Shown one piece after another: positions 35,801 to 44,451 of a stretch of 64,000 nt of DNA. Location: positions 186,001 through 250,000 of the forward strand of contig LVAQ01000013.1 in assembly GCA_001604105.1 (NCBI GenBank), read 5' to 3'. A model generated the notes under the pieces. The model worked only from the letters and a program-made list of their open reading frames with translations, ran no database searches and was not told the origin of the DNA. The DNA is from Clostridiales bacterium Firm_11. GTDB taxonomy: Bacteria > Bacillota > Clostridia > Christensenellales > Aristaeellaceae. The stretch's first letter is position 1; each line of letters starts with the position of its first letter. Position numbers and translations under genes: made by a program.

Positions 35801-36121
35801 GCCATCGACTGTCGCTGTGGGCGTGGGCTCCGGCGTAGCTGTCGGCTGCACAGTTGCGCTCTGCGCTGGGGTTGCTGTGGGCGCTTCGCTGGGCACTGCC
35901 GTGGGCACGCTCGTTGGTTCAGCCGTTGGCTCTGCCGTAGGCTCGCTCGTGGGTTCTGCCGTAGCGGTTGCCGTCGGTTCAGGGGTTGCTTCGCTCTCCG
36001 AAGCAAGCGCGGCAGTCGTCGTTTCCTTCAACACATCCTGTGCTTCTCCCTCAGCCATCACGCTGAGTATCGGCGCTGTGGAAAGCAACGCGGCCAGTAG
36101 AATCGCCAGCAGGCGACGCAT
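32897..36121 (-). CDS. Secreted fibronectin type III / CUB-domain protein with Pro-Thr stalk
   Basis: A 1074-residue exported protein. Signal peptide about 1-23 (MRRLLAILLAALLSTAPILS). Residues about 45-108 are a low-complexity stalk of EPTA/EPTS-type repeats. About nine fibronectin-III-like modules of 90-100 residues follow, each with a W...GAxGYxVYRS strand pattern and Y(Y)YRVR. The C-terminal 105 residues (from SLDTLQTSHPYGANLN) resemble a CUB domain. No LPXTG or other anchor is seen, so it is probably secreted or held non-covalently. It follows the surface-polymer exporter genes on the same strand. A role in carbohydrate or surface binding is inferred from architecture only. Confidence 0.88.
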   Translation of the reverse strand: MRRLLAILLAALLSTAPILSVMAEGEAQDVLKETTTAALASESEATPEPTATATAEPTSEPTAEPTAEPTSVPTAVPSEAPTATPAQSATVQPTATPEPTPTATVDGAKDAKAYKLGTPSFSVAILSAFTVKLTWSSVQYAGSYDILMSVNPHDGYSVVGNTTALSFVYTNAALNGQVCYFKMQAKRGSTSSAVDGDISGYRTAYGLAKPVVSNVVAASGNGRVTVSWGAVANANGYRVYRSNSASSGYTLIANLTTTATSTTISGTTTGRLQYYKVLAVRQHTSSATYYGSLSDSAYGFRLEIGAAPVMTSVTSLGASGMQVNFTGTPNADGYYVYRATTGAAQYIATFKPTVSATNTYSFVDSSPVRNSDNTYVLKAFNNYYSSALSNRITTHYVALDRPTLVQAYYLSSTSAYLQWTSVSGAAGYHIYKNGTTPAHKIAELVATSYHDTGLTAHEVATYYVCAIKVSVSGGVETTFEGPFVTMPTYLYTPTSLSTDTAAGSTNAVISWTMPNGAGSETDFIVQRSNFPAHGYATIYDGPATKSGSTYSYTDTTSQAGQGYYYRVQTVRRGATTRVSGHSAVATFISLSQTTPDKIRASGTNGATVYWPSVYGASGYYVYRGEASGSYVYIGYTESNTYTDSGLINGRTYYYRVRPRGYINGTTYLGPLSAERPFVYLAAPVVSIVSPTTTTQVTLSWNAIPGAEYYRVYYGTTPGSYGTPVRENGTTYTVTGLTPGQVYYFAVRAMVDRGGYNPSFDVTIGMMSSEVNGLMIEAPTLNDVVPYLTTGIDMTWSAGAASNTYGYAIYRSNYASYGYSYVTDVENGLSYRDDNLNAGFYYYRIRAYRMINGIRYYSAYSTEKGARVLAQPTVLGGYGSVDRTSAVLAWNAVTGATGYWLFRSGASDGTYTKVAETTGTRFEDGKDGGTSPLTPGASYYYIVRPYQIVNGGMMFGKDSAVKGVTTTAWPSLDTLQTSHPYGANLNTTYTYTITGANYLRLTFDAQTATERATDFINVYNAAGTLVGSYSGNQLQSQTITVTGQTATIVFTSGSIGNRHWGFAITNITPLITLSD
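35810..35995 (-). repeat. Degenerate tandem repeats coding for the Pro-Thr-Glu stalk
   Basis: Repeats of about 12 bases encode (E/V)PT(A/S)-type units between the signal peptide and the first fibronectin-III module. Such tracts expand and contract by slippage. Confidence 0.75.
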
Positions 36122-36214
36122 GGTCTTTTCTTATTTCAACAAAAGCGCAACATCTTCCATTTACTTCTTTGTATTGTTCTTTGTCTTTCGGGTATCTTGA
36201 TGGGCTACTGCCCA

Positions 36215-36955
36215 TCATCCTGACTTTTTGGCAAGTGACGCTTCGTATAAGTCGCAGACTTCTTCCGTTGCCCCAAAGGCGATCTGCTCACCCTTGTTGA
36301 GCCACAGCACCTTGTTGCAGATACTGCGCACTTGCGACAACGTGTGAGAAACGAACAAGGTCGTTGCCCCGCTGGCGAGGATTTCACTCATCTTCGCTTC
36401 ACTCTTCGCGCGAAACGCGCCATCGCCGACCGATAGCACTTCGTCCAGAATCAAGATGTCTGGTCTGACAAGGCTGCAGATCGAAAACGCCAGGCGGGAA
36501 CTCATCCCCGTTGAAAGGTGTCGGAAGGGGCGGTTCTGAAAGTCTTCCAGCTCCGCAAAGGCGATGATCTCCGGGTACATTTCGTTCATGAAATCCTTGG
36601 TGTAGCCCATCATCGCCCCGCGCAGGTAGGTATTCTCCCGAACGGTCATCTCCCCGTCAAAGCCCGCGCCCAACTCCAGCAACGCCGCGATGCGTCCATT
36701 CGTTTTGCAATAGCCCTCTGTGGGAAGCATGATGCCCGATATCACTTTGAGCAATGTAGATTTGCCTGCGCCGTTGGTGCCAACGATGCCCAGCATATCC
36801 CCTTTTTCCAGCGTAAAGCTGACGCCGCGCAGCGCGTTAAACAGCTTGGTCTGGTATTGCCCCTTCATGCGCATCATGAGGTATTCTTTCAGCCCTCGGT
36901 TGCGAAGATCCCCCGTGAGGTATGTGACGGAGATATTGTTTACGTCGACCATCAT
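36215..36955 (-). CDS. Polysaccharide-export ABC ATPase (Wzt/TagH type, short)
   Basis: A 246-residue ATPase. Walker A GTNGAGKSTLLKVISG, the Wzt/TagH-type signature HLSTGMSSRLAFSI, and Walker B ILILDEVLSVGD identify the O-antigen/teichoic-acid exporter family. It lacks the C-terminal carbohydrate-binding domain of long Wzt proteins. It begins 11 bases after the permease gene, and together they would export a lipid-linked polymer made by the neighbouring glycosyltransferases. Confidence 0.93.
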   Translation of the reverse strand: MMVDVNNISVTYLTGDLRNRGLKEYLMMRMKGQYQTKLFNALRGVSFTLEKGDMLGIVGTNGAGKSTLLKVISGIMLPTEGYCKTNGRIAALLELGAGFDGEMTVRENTYLRGAMMGYTKDFMNEMYPEIIAFAELEDFQNRPFRHLSTGMSSRLAFSICSLVRPDILILDEVLSVGDGAFRAKSEAKMSEILASGATTLFVSHTLSQVRSICNKVLWLNKGEQIAFGATEEVCDLYEASLAKKSG

Positions 36956-36966
36956 TCGTCAGCACC

Positions 36967-37734
36967 TCACATGTAATAGAGAAACTGGTAGTTGTATTTC
37001 CTGTACAGCCAGAAACCGAGCAGGAAAGCCGCCAGCGCATACCCCGCACAGATCAGATGAAGCTCCAGCGACGGAATCGCCCCATCGATAACAACCGTGC
37101 GAAAGTACAGGATAAAATCATAAACGGGATTCAAGTAGAAAACCCTGCGTAATCCGGGAGAAAAACTTTCCGTGGAGTAAAATATTGCCGAAGCGTACAT
37201 TACCAGCATTGTAAAAATGCTGTAGAGGTACTCCAAATCCTTAAAGAAAATGTGCAGAGCCGAAAGGATCAGCGCCAGGCCGATGTTCATAATTGTCAGG
37301 AAAACAATCGGGTAGAATAGCGTAAAAAATGTAAACGTGAGCGGGATCTGATCTACCGCTACAAACACCAGGTAGATAACCAGCGTCAGGGTAAAATTGA
37401 TCAAGGAGGATACGATGCGCGAAAAAACAAACAGATACTTGGGCACATTGATTTTTGAGATAATATAAGCATTAGCGTCCAACGCGCGCATGCCCTGCGT
37501 TGTCGCATCATTAAAATACGTGAAAACCATCAACCCCGTAAACAAGTACGTTGTGTAATGCGGCTGTGTACGTCCAAAAAAATTTATGAAGATTATGTTA
37601 AGAACCAACAACTGTGCCAAAGGTGATAGCAAACTCCATAGCATGCCAAGTATTGTACGCTTATACTTATGTTTAAAGTCACGTTTTACTAATTCCTCAA
37701 ACAAAAAGCTGTATCTTCTTGCTCTATCCATCAT
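36967..37734 (-). CDS. ABC-2 type polysaccharide export permease (Wzm/TagG)
   Basis: A 255-residue membrane protein. N-terminal LVKRDFKHKYKRTILGMLWS is the characteristic cytoplasmic segment of Wzm/TagG permeases; about six membrane helices follow. It partners the ATPase encoded next. The gene is 62 bases after the large AT-rich glycosyltransferase on the same strand. Confidence 0.93.
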   Translation of the reverse strand: MMDRARRYSFLFEELVKRDFKHKYKRTILGMLWSLLSPLAQLLVLNIIFINFFGRTQPHYTTYLFTGLMVFTYFNDATTQGMRALDANAYIISKINVPKYLFVFSRIVSSLINFTLTLVIYLVFVAVDQIPLTFTFFTLFYPIVFLTIMNIGLALILSALHIFFKDLEYLYSIFTMLVMYASAIFYSTESFSPGLRRVFYLNPVYDFILYFRTVVIDGAIPSLELHLICAGYALAAFLLGFWLYRKYNYQFLYYM

Positions 37735-37796
37735 TATAGCTTACTCCTCATGCCAGAAAGCATAGATTATGCAATCCTACATCGATACTCCATTAA

Positions 37797-40250
37797 TCAA
37801 TGTATTCTGCTTCTCATTCTATTGTAGAAACTCTTTAATAAACGTAATGGTAGTAAAGCAATCTTTCCGATTCTCCAGCTCGCACTTCTCTTATAAGCAT
37901 AAAGCAGTGCAGCTGGATCATCCGCTATAGGATGGAATGCTTTTGTTTTCTTGTATCGATCAATGTTTCTTCTGCATCTTTCGTTCATTGAAATATGCAA
38001 AATGACTATTAGGTATCTAAATGGAAACAAGATGCAATAACCAACTCTATAGCTCTCTGATGTCTTAATTCTATCAACTTCGTCTATGCTCTGCTCGCTC
38101 TTCATAATTGATATTACAGGATATCTTCTGAATAGACTAGGCATGTTAATCACATCGACAATAGTGTTATCAGTAGTTCGGATATATTGTGGCGTCATAA
38201 ATGGCACATTATCTCGAATATATGGGATAATTCTTTCAAACGAATGATTACGTTGATAATAATCTATTGATTTAGCGCTATGCTGCTCTAGTTCCTCACT
38301 CGATAGAGTACAAATCTGCTGCAATAGGTCTTCAGTATTCTTCCACTTCAAAGCACCCTCATATATAAAGTCAAGTATCTCCATTCGCCGTTGTCCTGCA
38401 AATGATATAATTGGGATGCCCACCGATAAAACATCAAGTGTAATCTTATATGATACTATCGGGAATGGCTCAACAAACAAATCAACCTCACTATCCAATA
38501 GGAAACGCGGTAAATTATTAACCCATGGTATATGAAGAAAACTATCGCGGCATATACCAGCATTATCAAGAAGTTCATAAATCTCCCTCAACGAATTCTC
38601 TGGTATAGGTCCAATATGATAGTGCTTACCTCTTGTGGTTTTAAGTGTTTGGATTATGATGTCAGTATATCGATATGGCCACCCACCATTTACTTTATAG
38701 AATCGAGCGGCGGCAATTGCTGTTATTAGCTCATTGTGCTTATAATATGGTTTATACGCCTTTCCTGTGCAATTATGATTCTTATTCCAAGTTGGTATAT
38801 AAATAACCCTATTACCAAAGTACTTCTTAAGCAAGTAGTAATCAGTTGGCCTTTTTGCTATCAACTTATTAATTTTGGAATTCGATAAGCCAAGTATGAA
38901 CCCATGGTCAAAAGAGAAGAAGCAAATATTTTGTGCGACTCCTTCTTGTATCATTGATGCAGCATAGACATCCGCATGGCTACAGTAAAAATATATGCGC
39001 TTAGGCTTAAAATCCCTTTGTGACCTCAAGAAAAATGCAAGCTTATCATCACAGCTTGAACTTGGAAGAACAATGTTGACCCAAGTATATTTACTCCAAC
39101 TATCATAAACATCTTGGCTTATTAGCGACATATCTGTTACCAGCACCTGTATCCTCATATCAGAAAAAGCTTCTATAAGTTCTGATATCTCACGAAAAAT
39201 GCCACCGCCAGTTGGGTTAAGAGCACTAATAACAATCGAAATGTGGTTATCAAGCACTTCAGTTTGAATCAACTCTTGATTCGCTTCTCTATACATGTAT
39301 CCTAAACTTGCGCATAACGAATCAAGGTACTCCGAATAGTATAAACCGTTAATAACATAATCATACTCACGAAATGCGTAGTATTTGGCATACTTAGATA
39401 TACTTATTAAGCAGTTTTCAATTGTTGTGCTCGAATAGCTTCGAAAACTTCTTTCAGAAGTTGCAGCCAAATTTCGATTCCTCTCTATTTGTTTATCCAA
39501 CTCTCGTTGCTCAAAGTCTGACTTTGAACTTCGCTTAAGTGTTGTCAAATACTTAACTTGATAAGCATGCTGGCTTTGCTCGTGCATGCTTGACCATATT
39601 CCATTATTATTGTAGAAATAGACTGATCCAACAAAGTTGAGCACTTTAACTCTTTTATTTGAATAAAGCAGATGGAACGTTGTTCGTGGTGTGTCGCCAC
39701 GATAATCGTTATAACTAAAAAAATCAGGTACATTATCTTGAAAAATATTCCTATACATAAATGTTGATGTATGATAATACTGTCCGGTTGTCTGCGTTAT
39801 TATGTTTGTATAACCAAACTCCTTTATTGAACCGCAATCATTAACAAAAACTGTTCCATTAGAAAAGCCATAAACGAAATGGTGACAAGTCGCACAAAAT
39901 TCCTCGTAAATATCATTCTCCAAGAAATCAACTTGTCTTTGAAATTTATCAGGAATCGTATAATAATCGTCACCATCAAGAACGCAGAAGTACTTTCCTT
40001 GAGCCTGTTTCAGGCCTTTATAGAAGGAGGCTGCATTACCTAGATTTGTATCATTGTTCAACAGTAATACTTCAGGATGAATGCTAGTATACTCTCGAAC
40101 TATGTTGTATGTCCCGTCCGTAGAGCTATCATTAATGACAATAACTTCAATGGGAAAATCAACAACCTGCATCAAAACAGAGTCCATCGCACGCTTAAGG
40201 GTTTGTTCAACATTGAAGCATGGCATTATTACTGTTAACAAGGGCTTCAT
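37797..40250 (-). CDS. Large two-domain glycosyltransferase (GT2 + GT-B-like)
   Basis: An 817-residue protein. The N-terminal GT2 domain (1-240) has LLTVIMPCFNVEQTLKRAMD, VIVINDSSTDGTYN and the DxD-type LDGDDYY. A second GT-B-like domain spans about 330-670, with ISIVISALNPTGGGIFREIS and DLFVEPFPIVSYKITLDVLS then VGIPIISFAG, which resembles the donor-site half of GT41/OGT-like enzymes. The tail is basic. The base composition is visibly AT-rich compared with both neighbours, suggesting acquisition by transfer. It has its own promoter and lies upstream of the exporter genes, so it likely builds the exported polymer. Confidence 0.87.
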   Translation of the reverse strand: MKPLLTVIMPCFNVEQTLKRAMDSVLMQVVDFPIEVIVINDSSTDGTYNIVREYTSIHPEVLLLNNDTNLGNAASFYKGLKQAQGKYFCVLDGDDYYTIPDKFQRQVDFLENDIYEEFCATCHHFVYGFSNGTVFVNDCGSIKEFGYTNIITQTTGQYYHTSTFMYRNIFQDNVPDFFSYNDYRGDTPRTTFHLLYSNKRVKVLNFVGSVYFYNNNGIWSSMHEQSQHAYQVKYLTTLKRSSKSDFEQRELDKQIERNRNLAATSERSFRSYSSTTIENCLISISKYAKYYAFREYDYVINGLYYSEYLDSLCASLGYMYREANQELIQTEVLDNHISIVISALNPTGGGIFREISELIEAFSDMRIQVLVTDMSLISQDVYDSWSKYTWVNIVLPSSSCDDKLAFFLRSQRDFKPKRIYFYCSHADVYAASMIQEGVAQNICFFSFDHGFILGLSNSKINKLIAKRPTDYYLLKKYFGNRVIYIPTWNKNHNCTGKAYKPYYKHNELITAIAAARFYKVNGGWPYRYTDIIIQTLKTTRGKHYHIGPIPENSLREIYELLDNAGICRDSFLHIPWVNNLPRFLLDSEVDLFVEPFPIVSYKITLDVLSVGIPIISFAGQRRMEILDFIYEGALKWKNTEDLLQQICTLSSEELEQHSAKSIDYYQRNHSFERIIPYIRDNVPFMTPQYIRTTDNTIVDVINMPSLFRRYPVISIMKSEQSIDEVDRIKTSESYRVGYCILFPFRYLIVILHISMNERCRRNIDRYKKTKAFHPIADDPAALLYAYKRSASWRIGKIALLPLRLLKSFYNRMRSRIH

Positions 40251-40297
40251 TGTCTAGTCCTTTCCCGTTCAATCATCATAAATGAATTTTCTCTCGT

Positions 40298-40326
40298 ATA
40301 TTACATTCATAATATCGCTTTGTCAA
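40298..40326 (-). promoter_or_regulatory. Promoter of the large glycosyltransferase/exporter genes
   Basis: On the minus strand -35 TTGACA (40326-40321), 17-base spacer, -10 TAATAT (40303-40298), 47 bases before the ATG at 40250. Confidence 0.8.
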
Positions 40327-40406
40327 GTTTGGAGTTTAATGATTACTATCAGGTAAACGCACTAGCTGCGCCTAGTTTCATGGATAGCATCCGCCTTGGC
40401 ACGTAA

Positions 40407-40571
40407 ACGGCTGATACGGCCGGAGGCTTCTTCTTTAACGAGCAGTTGGGCGAATGCGACGGTCACGTCGGGGAACGCATCGGGCAATATGTGCTGCGTG
40501 AGATGGATATCGACATCACCCAAAAAGTACTGGCTTTGCTTGACAAGAAGGAGGCGACCGTACATGCTTGA
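40407..40571 (+). pseudogene. 3' remnant of an unidentified gene
   Basis: After an in-frame TAA (40404-40406) the + strand stays open for 54 codons and ends in TGA, overlapping the ATG of the next gene by 8 bases (40564-40571). The peptide (GGFFFNEQLGECDGHVGERI, ending LALLDKKEATVHA) reads like a normal protein C-terminus but has no usable start. It looks like the tail of a translationally coupled upstream gene, cut off when the AT-rich segment was joined. Family not recognised. Confidence 0.5.
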
Positions 40572-41760
40572 ACAAAAGCCTCTGGTGAGCGTAATCCTGC
40601 TTTGTTACCGTAATGCCAGCCGAATCCGCCCCTCCATCAACTCGGTTCTGCAACAGGATTATCCGGCTTTGGAACTGGTCATCTCCGATGATGGGAGCGC
40701 CGATTTCGACGAAGCGGACATCCGCACCTACATCGAGCAGGAACGTACCCCCAACCTTCGTAACTACATCATTTTGCACTCAACTGAAAACAAAGGCACC
40801 GTTCGCAACCTGCGTGCCGCTTTGGATGCCTATACTGGGGATTACTACATCAATATGGGTGCGGATGACCGTCTGGCGGCAAACGACGTAATCTCGACCT
40901 ACATTGACGCATTTGACACCTTTGGCTTCAATACACTGCTGGTATCAGGCCAAATGGCCATGGCCAATGAGGAGTGTACTGTAACGCTGAATTACGCGCT
41001 GAATAAGGAAGATATCCTCACGCTGTGTTCCGGGGATTCAAAGCGCCTTTTCTCACGCCTGAGCCATCGCTGCCTGCCTGCCACCGTGGCTACCTGTTAC
41101 AGCCGAGCATTTGACAGCATCGTTGAGGGTCGTGATACCGCCTACCGCTACAGCGAAGACCACCATACGTTCCAGCGGATGGCGCGCAAAGGCATCGTGC
41201 CGGTTTATATCAACAGAATCACGGCTTATCATCCTGCGGGCGGCGTCGCAAACGGCGGCAACCTCTATGATCCGCAGGTTCAGGAATCCTTCCGCGCAGA
41301 CAAGCTCCGGATGTGGAAAAATGAGATCTATCCGTATTGGGATGATGTTTTGCCGGCAGACCGAAAACTGCACCGTAAGCGCCTCAAACTCGATCGAGAC
41401 AACTATATCCTCAACAGCCGTTTCCGATCCGTTCAAGGCAAAATGAAGAAACTGCCTGCGTTGATCGCGCACCCGCTGCTTGGTTTGTTGCATTTGAACG
41501 ATGTAACGCTCAGCACACGCGGCAGAAGCATTGAGGAGTTTCGTGCTACCCTTCGGGATTTATCGCCCATGTTTCTGCTCGCCTTGGTCACGCTCTACGT
41601 TTTGCATTTTGCCGTTTTACTCCCCCTTCCCTTTCAACAAATCCTGGAAAGCATAATCATGGGTATTGTCTTCCTCTATGCGCTCGTCATGGTTTCCATA
41701 GCAACTTTGCTTGCACTGTATGCGTTTGCGCGATGGCGTTTTCGAAAAAGGCATAACTGA
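40564..41760 (+). CDS. GT2 family glycosyltransferase with C-terminal membrane helices
   Basis: A 398-residue protein. GT2 motifs: LVSVILLCYRNASRIRPSIN, LELVISDDGSADFDE, MGADDRL (DxD) and EDHHTF (likely catalytic base region). Two hydrophobic helices close the protein (about 325-350 and 360-385), so it is membrane-attached on the cytoplasmic side. The ATG at 40564 has AAGGAGG 9 bases upstream. It likely adds a sugar to a lipid-linked surface glycan, together with the CapD-like enzyme downstream. Confidence 0.88.
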   Translation: MLEQKPLVSVILLCYRNASRIRPSINSVLQQDYPALELVISDDGSADFDEADIRTYIEQERTPNLRNYIILHSTENKGTVRNLRAALDAYTGDYYINMGADDRLAANDVISTYIDAFDTFGFNTLLVSGQMAMANEECTVTLNYALNKEDILTLCSGDSKRLFSRLSHRCLPATVATCYSRAFDSIVEGRDTAYRYSEDHHTFQRMARKGIVPVYINRITAYHPAGGVANGGNLYDPQVQESFRADKLRMWKNEIYPYWDDVLPADRKLHRKRLKLDRDNYILNSRFRSVQGKMKKLPALIAHPLLGLLHLNDVTLSTRGRSIEEFRATLRDLSPMFLLALVTLYVLHFAVLLPLPFQQILESIIMGIVFLYALVMVSIATLLALYAFARWRFRKRHN

Positions 41761-41846
41761 TACCCCGTGTACACATTATTCGCTTAACCCGCCAAAGAGA
41801 GCGCACTCACAAGATACGTTCTTCCTTGACACAACCGAATCTGTTG

Positions 41847-41880
41847 CAGAAACCGTCGCATCCGCGGCGGTTTCTGTTTT
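41847..41880 (+). terminator. Rho-independent terminator
   Basis: CAGAAACCG (41847-41855) pairs with CGGTTTCTG (41868-41876), followed by TTTT, between the glycosyltransferase and the CapD-like gene. Confidence 0.8.
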
Positions 41881-41926
41881 GCCAAGAACATCAACGATTT
41901 TTGCACCCGCAAGTTTATCGGCCTTC

Positions 41927-41955
41927 TTTTCATTGTGCCTATTCTGTGCTAGAAT
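41927..41955 (+). promoter_or_regulatory. Candidate promoter of the CapD-like/tadA/hprK region
   Basis: Weak -35 TTTTCA (41927-41932), 17-base spacer, -10 TAGAAT (41950-41955), just after a terminator and 50 bases before the CapD-like start. Confidence 0.5.
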
Positions 41956-42005
41956 AATGCAGTATGCACGATGTGCGCAAAACCAAACCGTTGGAGGCTT
42001 TCCTG

Positions 42006-43955
42006 ATGATACTACGCCATGCGAAGCTGCATTCCACCCTGCGCGCCGCGTTGTGGGTTATTTTGGATATCGCCTTTTGCAACGCGGCCATGATCCTTGC
42101 GCAGCAGTTTCGTTTCGAGGTGCAAATTCCCGCCGTTTTTTTTCAGCGGTATATAAACCTCGCCCCTTTTATGACGCTTCTTTGCATCGCAAGCTTCTGG
42201 GGTTTTGGACTGTACCGCAACATGTGGCAATACGCGTCCATCAGCAGCGTAGTGCAGATTGTCGCAGCCACACTCGCCGGTTCAATTGCCACTTATCTCT
42301 TTTCATTGATTGGCTATATGTTCACCCAGCCAGAGAATCACTTTCTGCTCCATCGGATGGTTTATCTGCTCTATTGGGTGTTGCTCACCGCCATGGTAGG
42401 CGGCTCTCGCCTGCTATACCGCATTATACGCACACGGGGGCTGTATCCTTTTCGGCGCGGTGCAAACGAAACCATACGACGCACGTTGATCATCGGCGCA
42501 GGGTGGGCGGGAGCAAACCTGATCAATGAAATGCGAAATGGTCGATATGGCAACAGCCTGCCTGTAGCCGCCGTGGATGATGACCCAAGCCGCGCAGGCG
42601 CAAGTGTGAATGGCGTACGCATCATTCATGATACCGCACGAATTCCCCAGTATGTAAAGGATTTCAGCATCGATGATATCATCATTGCTATTGCCACGCC
42701 AACCGGAGAGCTTCGTCCCCTGATTGAAACCTGCCTTTCTACGGGCTGCCGAGTGCGTCGTGTAAGCGCCTTGCAGGATGTGAGCAATGAGGGTGTACAA
42801 AGCGCTGTGCGGGATGTGAACATCGGCGATCTGCTTGGCAGGCCGGAAGAGCAGCTGAACATGACACAGGCCGCCGCGTATTTTCATGATAAAACCGTAT
42901 TGATTACCGGCGGGGGCGGCTCGATCGGCAGTGAACTGTGCCGCCAGCTGATGGCGTTCAAACCCCGTAAACTCGTGCTCTTCGACATCAGCGAGAATTA
43001 CATGTATGATTTGTTTTTTGAGCTTCAGGAACGTTACCCCGATCATCTGGACGAGAAGCTGATTCTATGCGTTGGCTCGATTCAGGATGAAGCGCGCCTA
43101 CGCGAAGTGATGGACGAGCATCGCCCGCAGGTTGTGCTGCATGCCGCCGCCCATAAGCATGTGCCCCTGATGGAAGATTGTCCCGCACAGGCTGTGAAGA
43201 ACAACGTATTCGGTACCTACACGGCAGCCCGCGTTGCCATCCAGTATGGCGTTGCGCGGTTCGTAATGATCTCTACCGATAAAGCCGTGAACCCGACCAA
43301 CGTTATGGGCGCAACCAAACGTATCGCGGAAATGATCATCGAGGCATTGAACGCGCAGGGCAAGACGGAATTCACCGCCGTGCGGTTTGGCAATGTGCTT
43401 GGCTCCCACGGCAGTGTGGTGCCACTGTTTGAACGGCAGATTCGGGCAGGCGGTCCCGTTACGCTCACCCACCCGGATATCATCCGCTATTTCATGACCA
43501 TTCCCGAGGCAGCCAGCCTGGTTTTGCAAACCGCAAGCATCGCGCGCGGCGGCGAACTGTTTGTACTGGATATGGGGCAGCCCGTTCGCATTCAGGAGCT
43601 GGCGCAGCGCATGATTCAGCTATATGCCGCGCAGGGCGGCAACATGGATATCCCCCTTGTCTATACCGGGCTGCGCCCCGGGGAGAAGCTCTACGAAGAA
43701 TTGCTGATGGACGATGAAAACATCGTGCGTACAGAACTGGACAAGATTTTTATCACCAAGCCGGATGTGGTTACCGCAGAAGCGGTGCAGGCGATGCTAA
43801 CCACCCTGCAGGAGTGCCTTGACGCACAGCGCGATATGCGCGCCTGTCTGCATGCACTGCTGCCCAGTTACCAACCGCCGGAGGTGGTCAATGGTCGTGT
43901 GCAGGCATCGCGTCCCAACGCGGATGCAGCGGCCAGTGAGGTACCAAACCCATGA
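42006..43955 (+). CDS. CapD/FlaA1-type nucleotide-sugar dehydratase, membrane-bound
   Basis: A 649-residue protein. Four membrane helices occupy the first about 140 residues, followed by a CoA-binding-like Rossmann domain (TLIIGAGWAGANLINEMRNG). The catalytic SDR domain has TGGGGSIGSELCRQL and the active-site segment MISTDKAVNPTNVMGATKR. The family converts UDP-GlcNAc to 4-keto-6-deoxy sugars for capsules or glycolipids. The ATG at 42006 has GGAGG 8 bases upstream. Its stop overlaps tadA by 4 bases. Confidence 0.92.
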   Translation: MILRHAKLHSTLRAALWVILDIAFCNAAMILAQQFRFEVQIPAVFFQRYINLAPFMTLLCIASFWGFGLYRNMWQYASISSVVQIVAATLAGSIATYLFSLIGYMFTQPENHFLLHRMVYLLYWVLLTAMVGGSRLLYRIIRTRGLYPFRRGANETIRRTLIIGAGWAGANLINEMRNGRYGNSLPVAAVDDDPSRAGASVNGVRIIHDTARIPQYVKDFSIDDIIIAIATPTGELRPLIETCLSTGCRVRRVSALQDVSNEGVQSAVRDVNIGDLLGRPEEQLNMTQAAAYFHDKTVLITGGGGSIGSELCRQLMAFKPRKLVLFDISENYMYDLFFELQERYPDHLDEKLILCVGSIQDEARLREVMDEHRPQVVLHAAAHKHVPLMEDCPAQAVKNNVFGTYTAARVAIQYGVARFVMISTDKAVNPTNVMGATKRIAEMIIEALNAQGKTEFTAVRFGNVLGSHGSVVPLFERQIRAGGPVTLTHPDIIRYFMTIPEAASLVLQTASIARGGELFVLDMGQPVRIQELAQRMIQLYAAQGGNMDIPLVYTGLRPGEKLYEELLMDDENIVRTELDKIFITKPDVVTAEAVQAMLTTLQECLDAQRDMRACLHALLPSYQPPEVVNGRVQASRPNADAAASEVPNP

Positions 43956-44407
43956 CAGATCACACTGGCTATATGCGCCTTGCGCTCGCGCAGGCTGAAA
44001 TAGCAGCCTCAGAAGGCGAAACACCCATCGGCGCGGTGTTGGTGCGCGGCGAAGAAGTGATCGCCGCCACACGCAATGCACGCGAGCGCTTGCGCGATCC
44101 TACCGCGCACGCGGAGGTGCTTGCCCTGCGGGAGGGCGCCGCAAAGCTGGGTTATCGACGGCTGAACGATTGTACGCTCTATGTGACGCTGGAACCCTGC
44201 CCCATGTGCACCGGCGCGATGATCATGGCCTGCCTGGGTCAGTGCTTTTTTGGCGCAAGCGATCCCAAGCAAGGTTGCTGTGAAAGCCTTTATGCGCTTG
44301 CCAGCGATCCCGCCTTTTATTGGCAAGTCCCCTGTGCAGGCGGCCTGCTGGCGGAGGAGGCACAGGCGCTGCTAACGGCGTTCTTTGCCAAGCGGCGTAA
44401 CCCGTAG
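43952..44407 (+). CDS. tadA: tRNA-specific adenosine deaminase
   Basis: A 151-residue zinc deaminase. TAHAEVLALREGA carries the HAE motif (zinc His and catalytic Glu), and LEPCPMCTGAMIMA carries the PCxxC zinc ligands. It converts adenosine to inosine at the wobble position of tRNA-Arg(ACG). Length is normal for TadA. Confidence 0.93.
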   Translation: MTDHTGYMRLALAQAEIAASEGETPIGAVLVRGEEVIAATRNARERLRDPTAHAEVLALREGAAKLGYRRLNDCTLYVTLEPCPMCTGAMIMACLGQCFFGASDPKQGCCESLYALASDPAFYWQVPCAGGLLAEEAQALLTAFFAKRRNP

Positions 44408-44451
44408 TGTATCCCTATCCTTTCCGAAATCAAACCAAAGGAGTACCTGCT

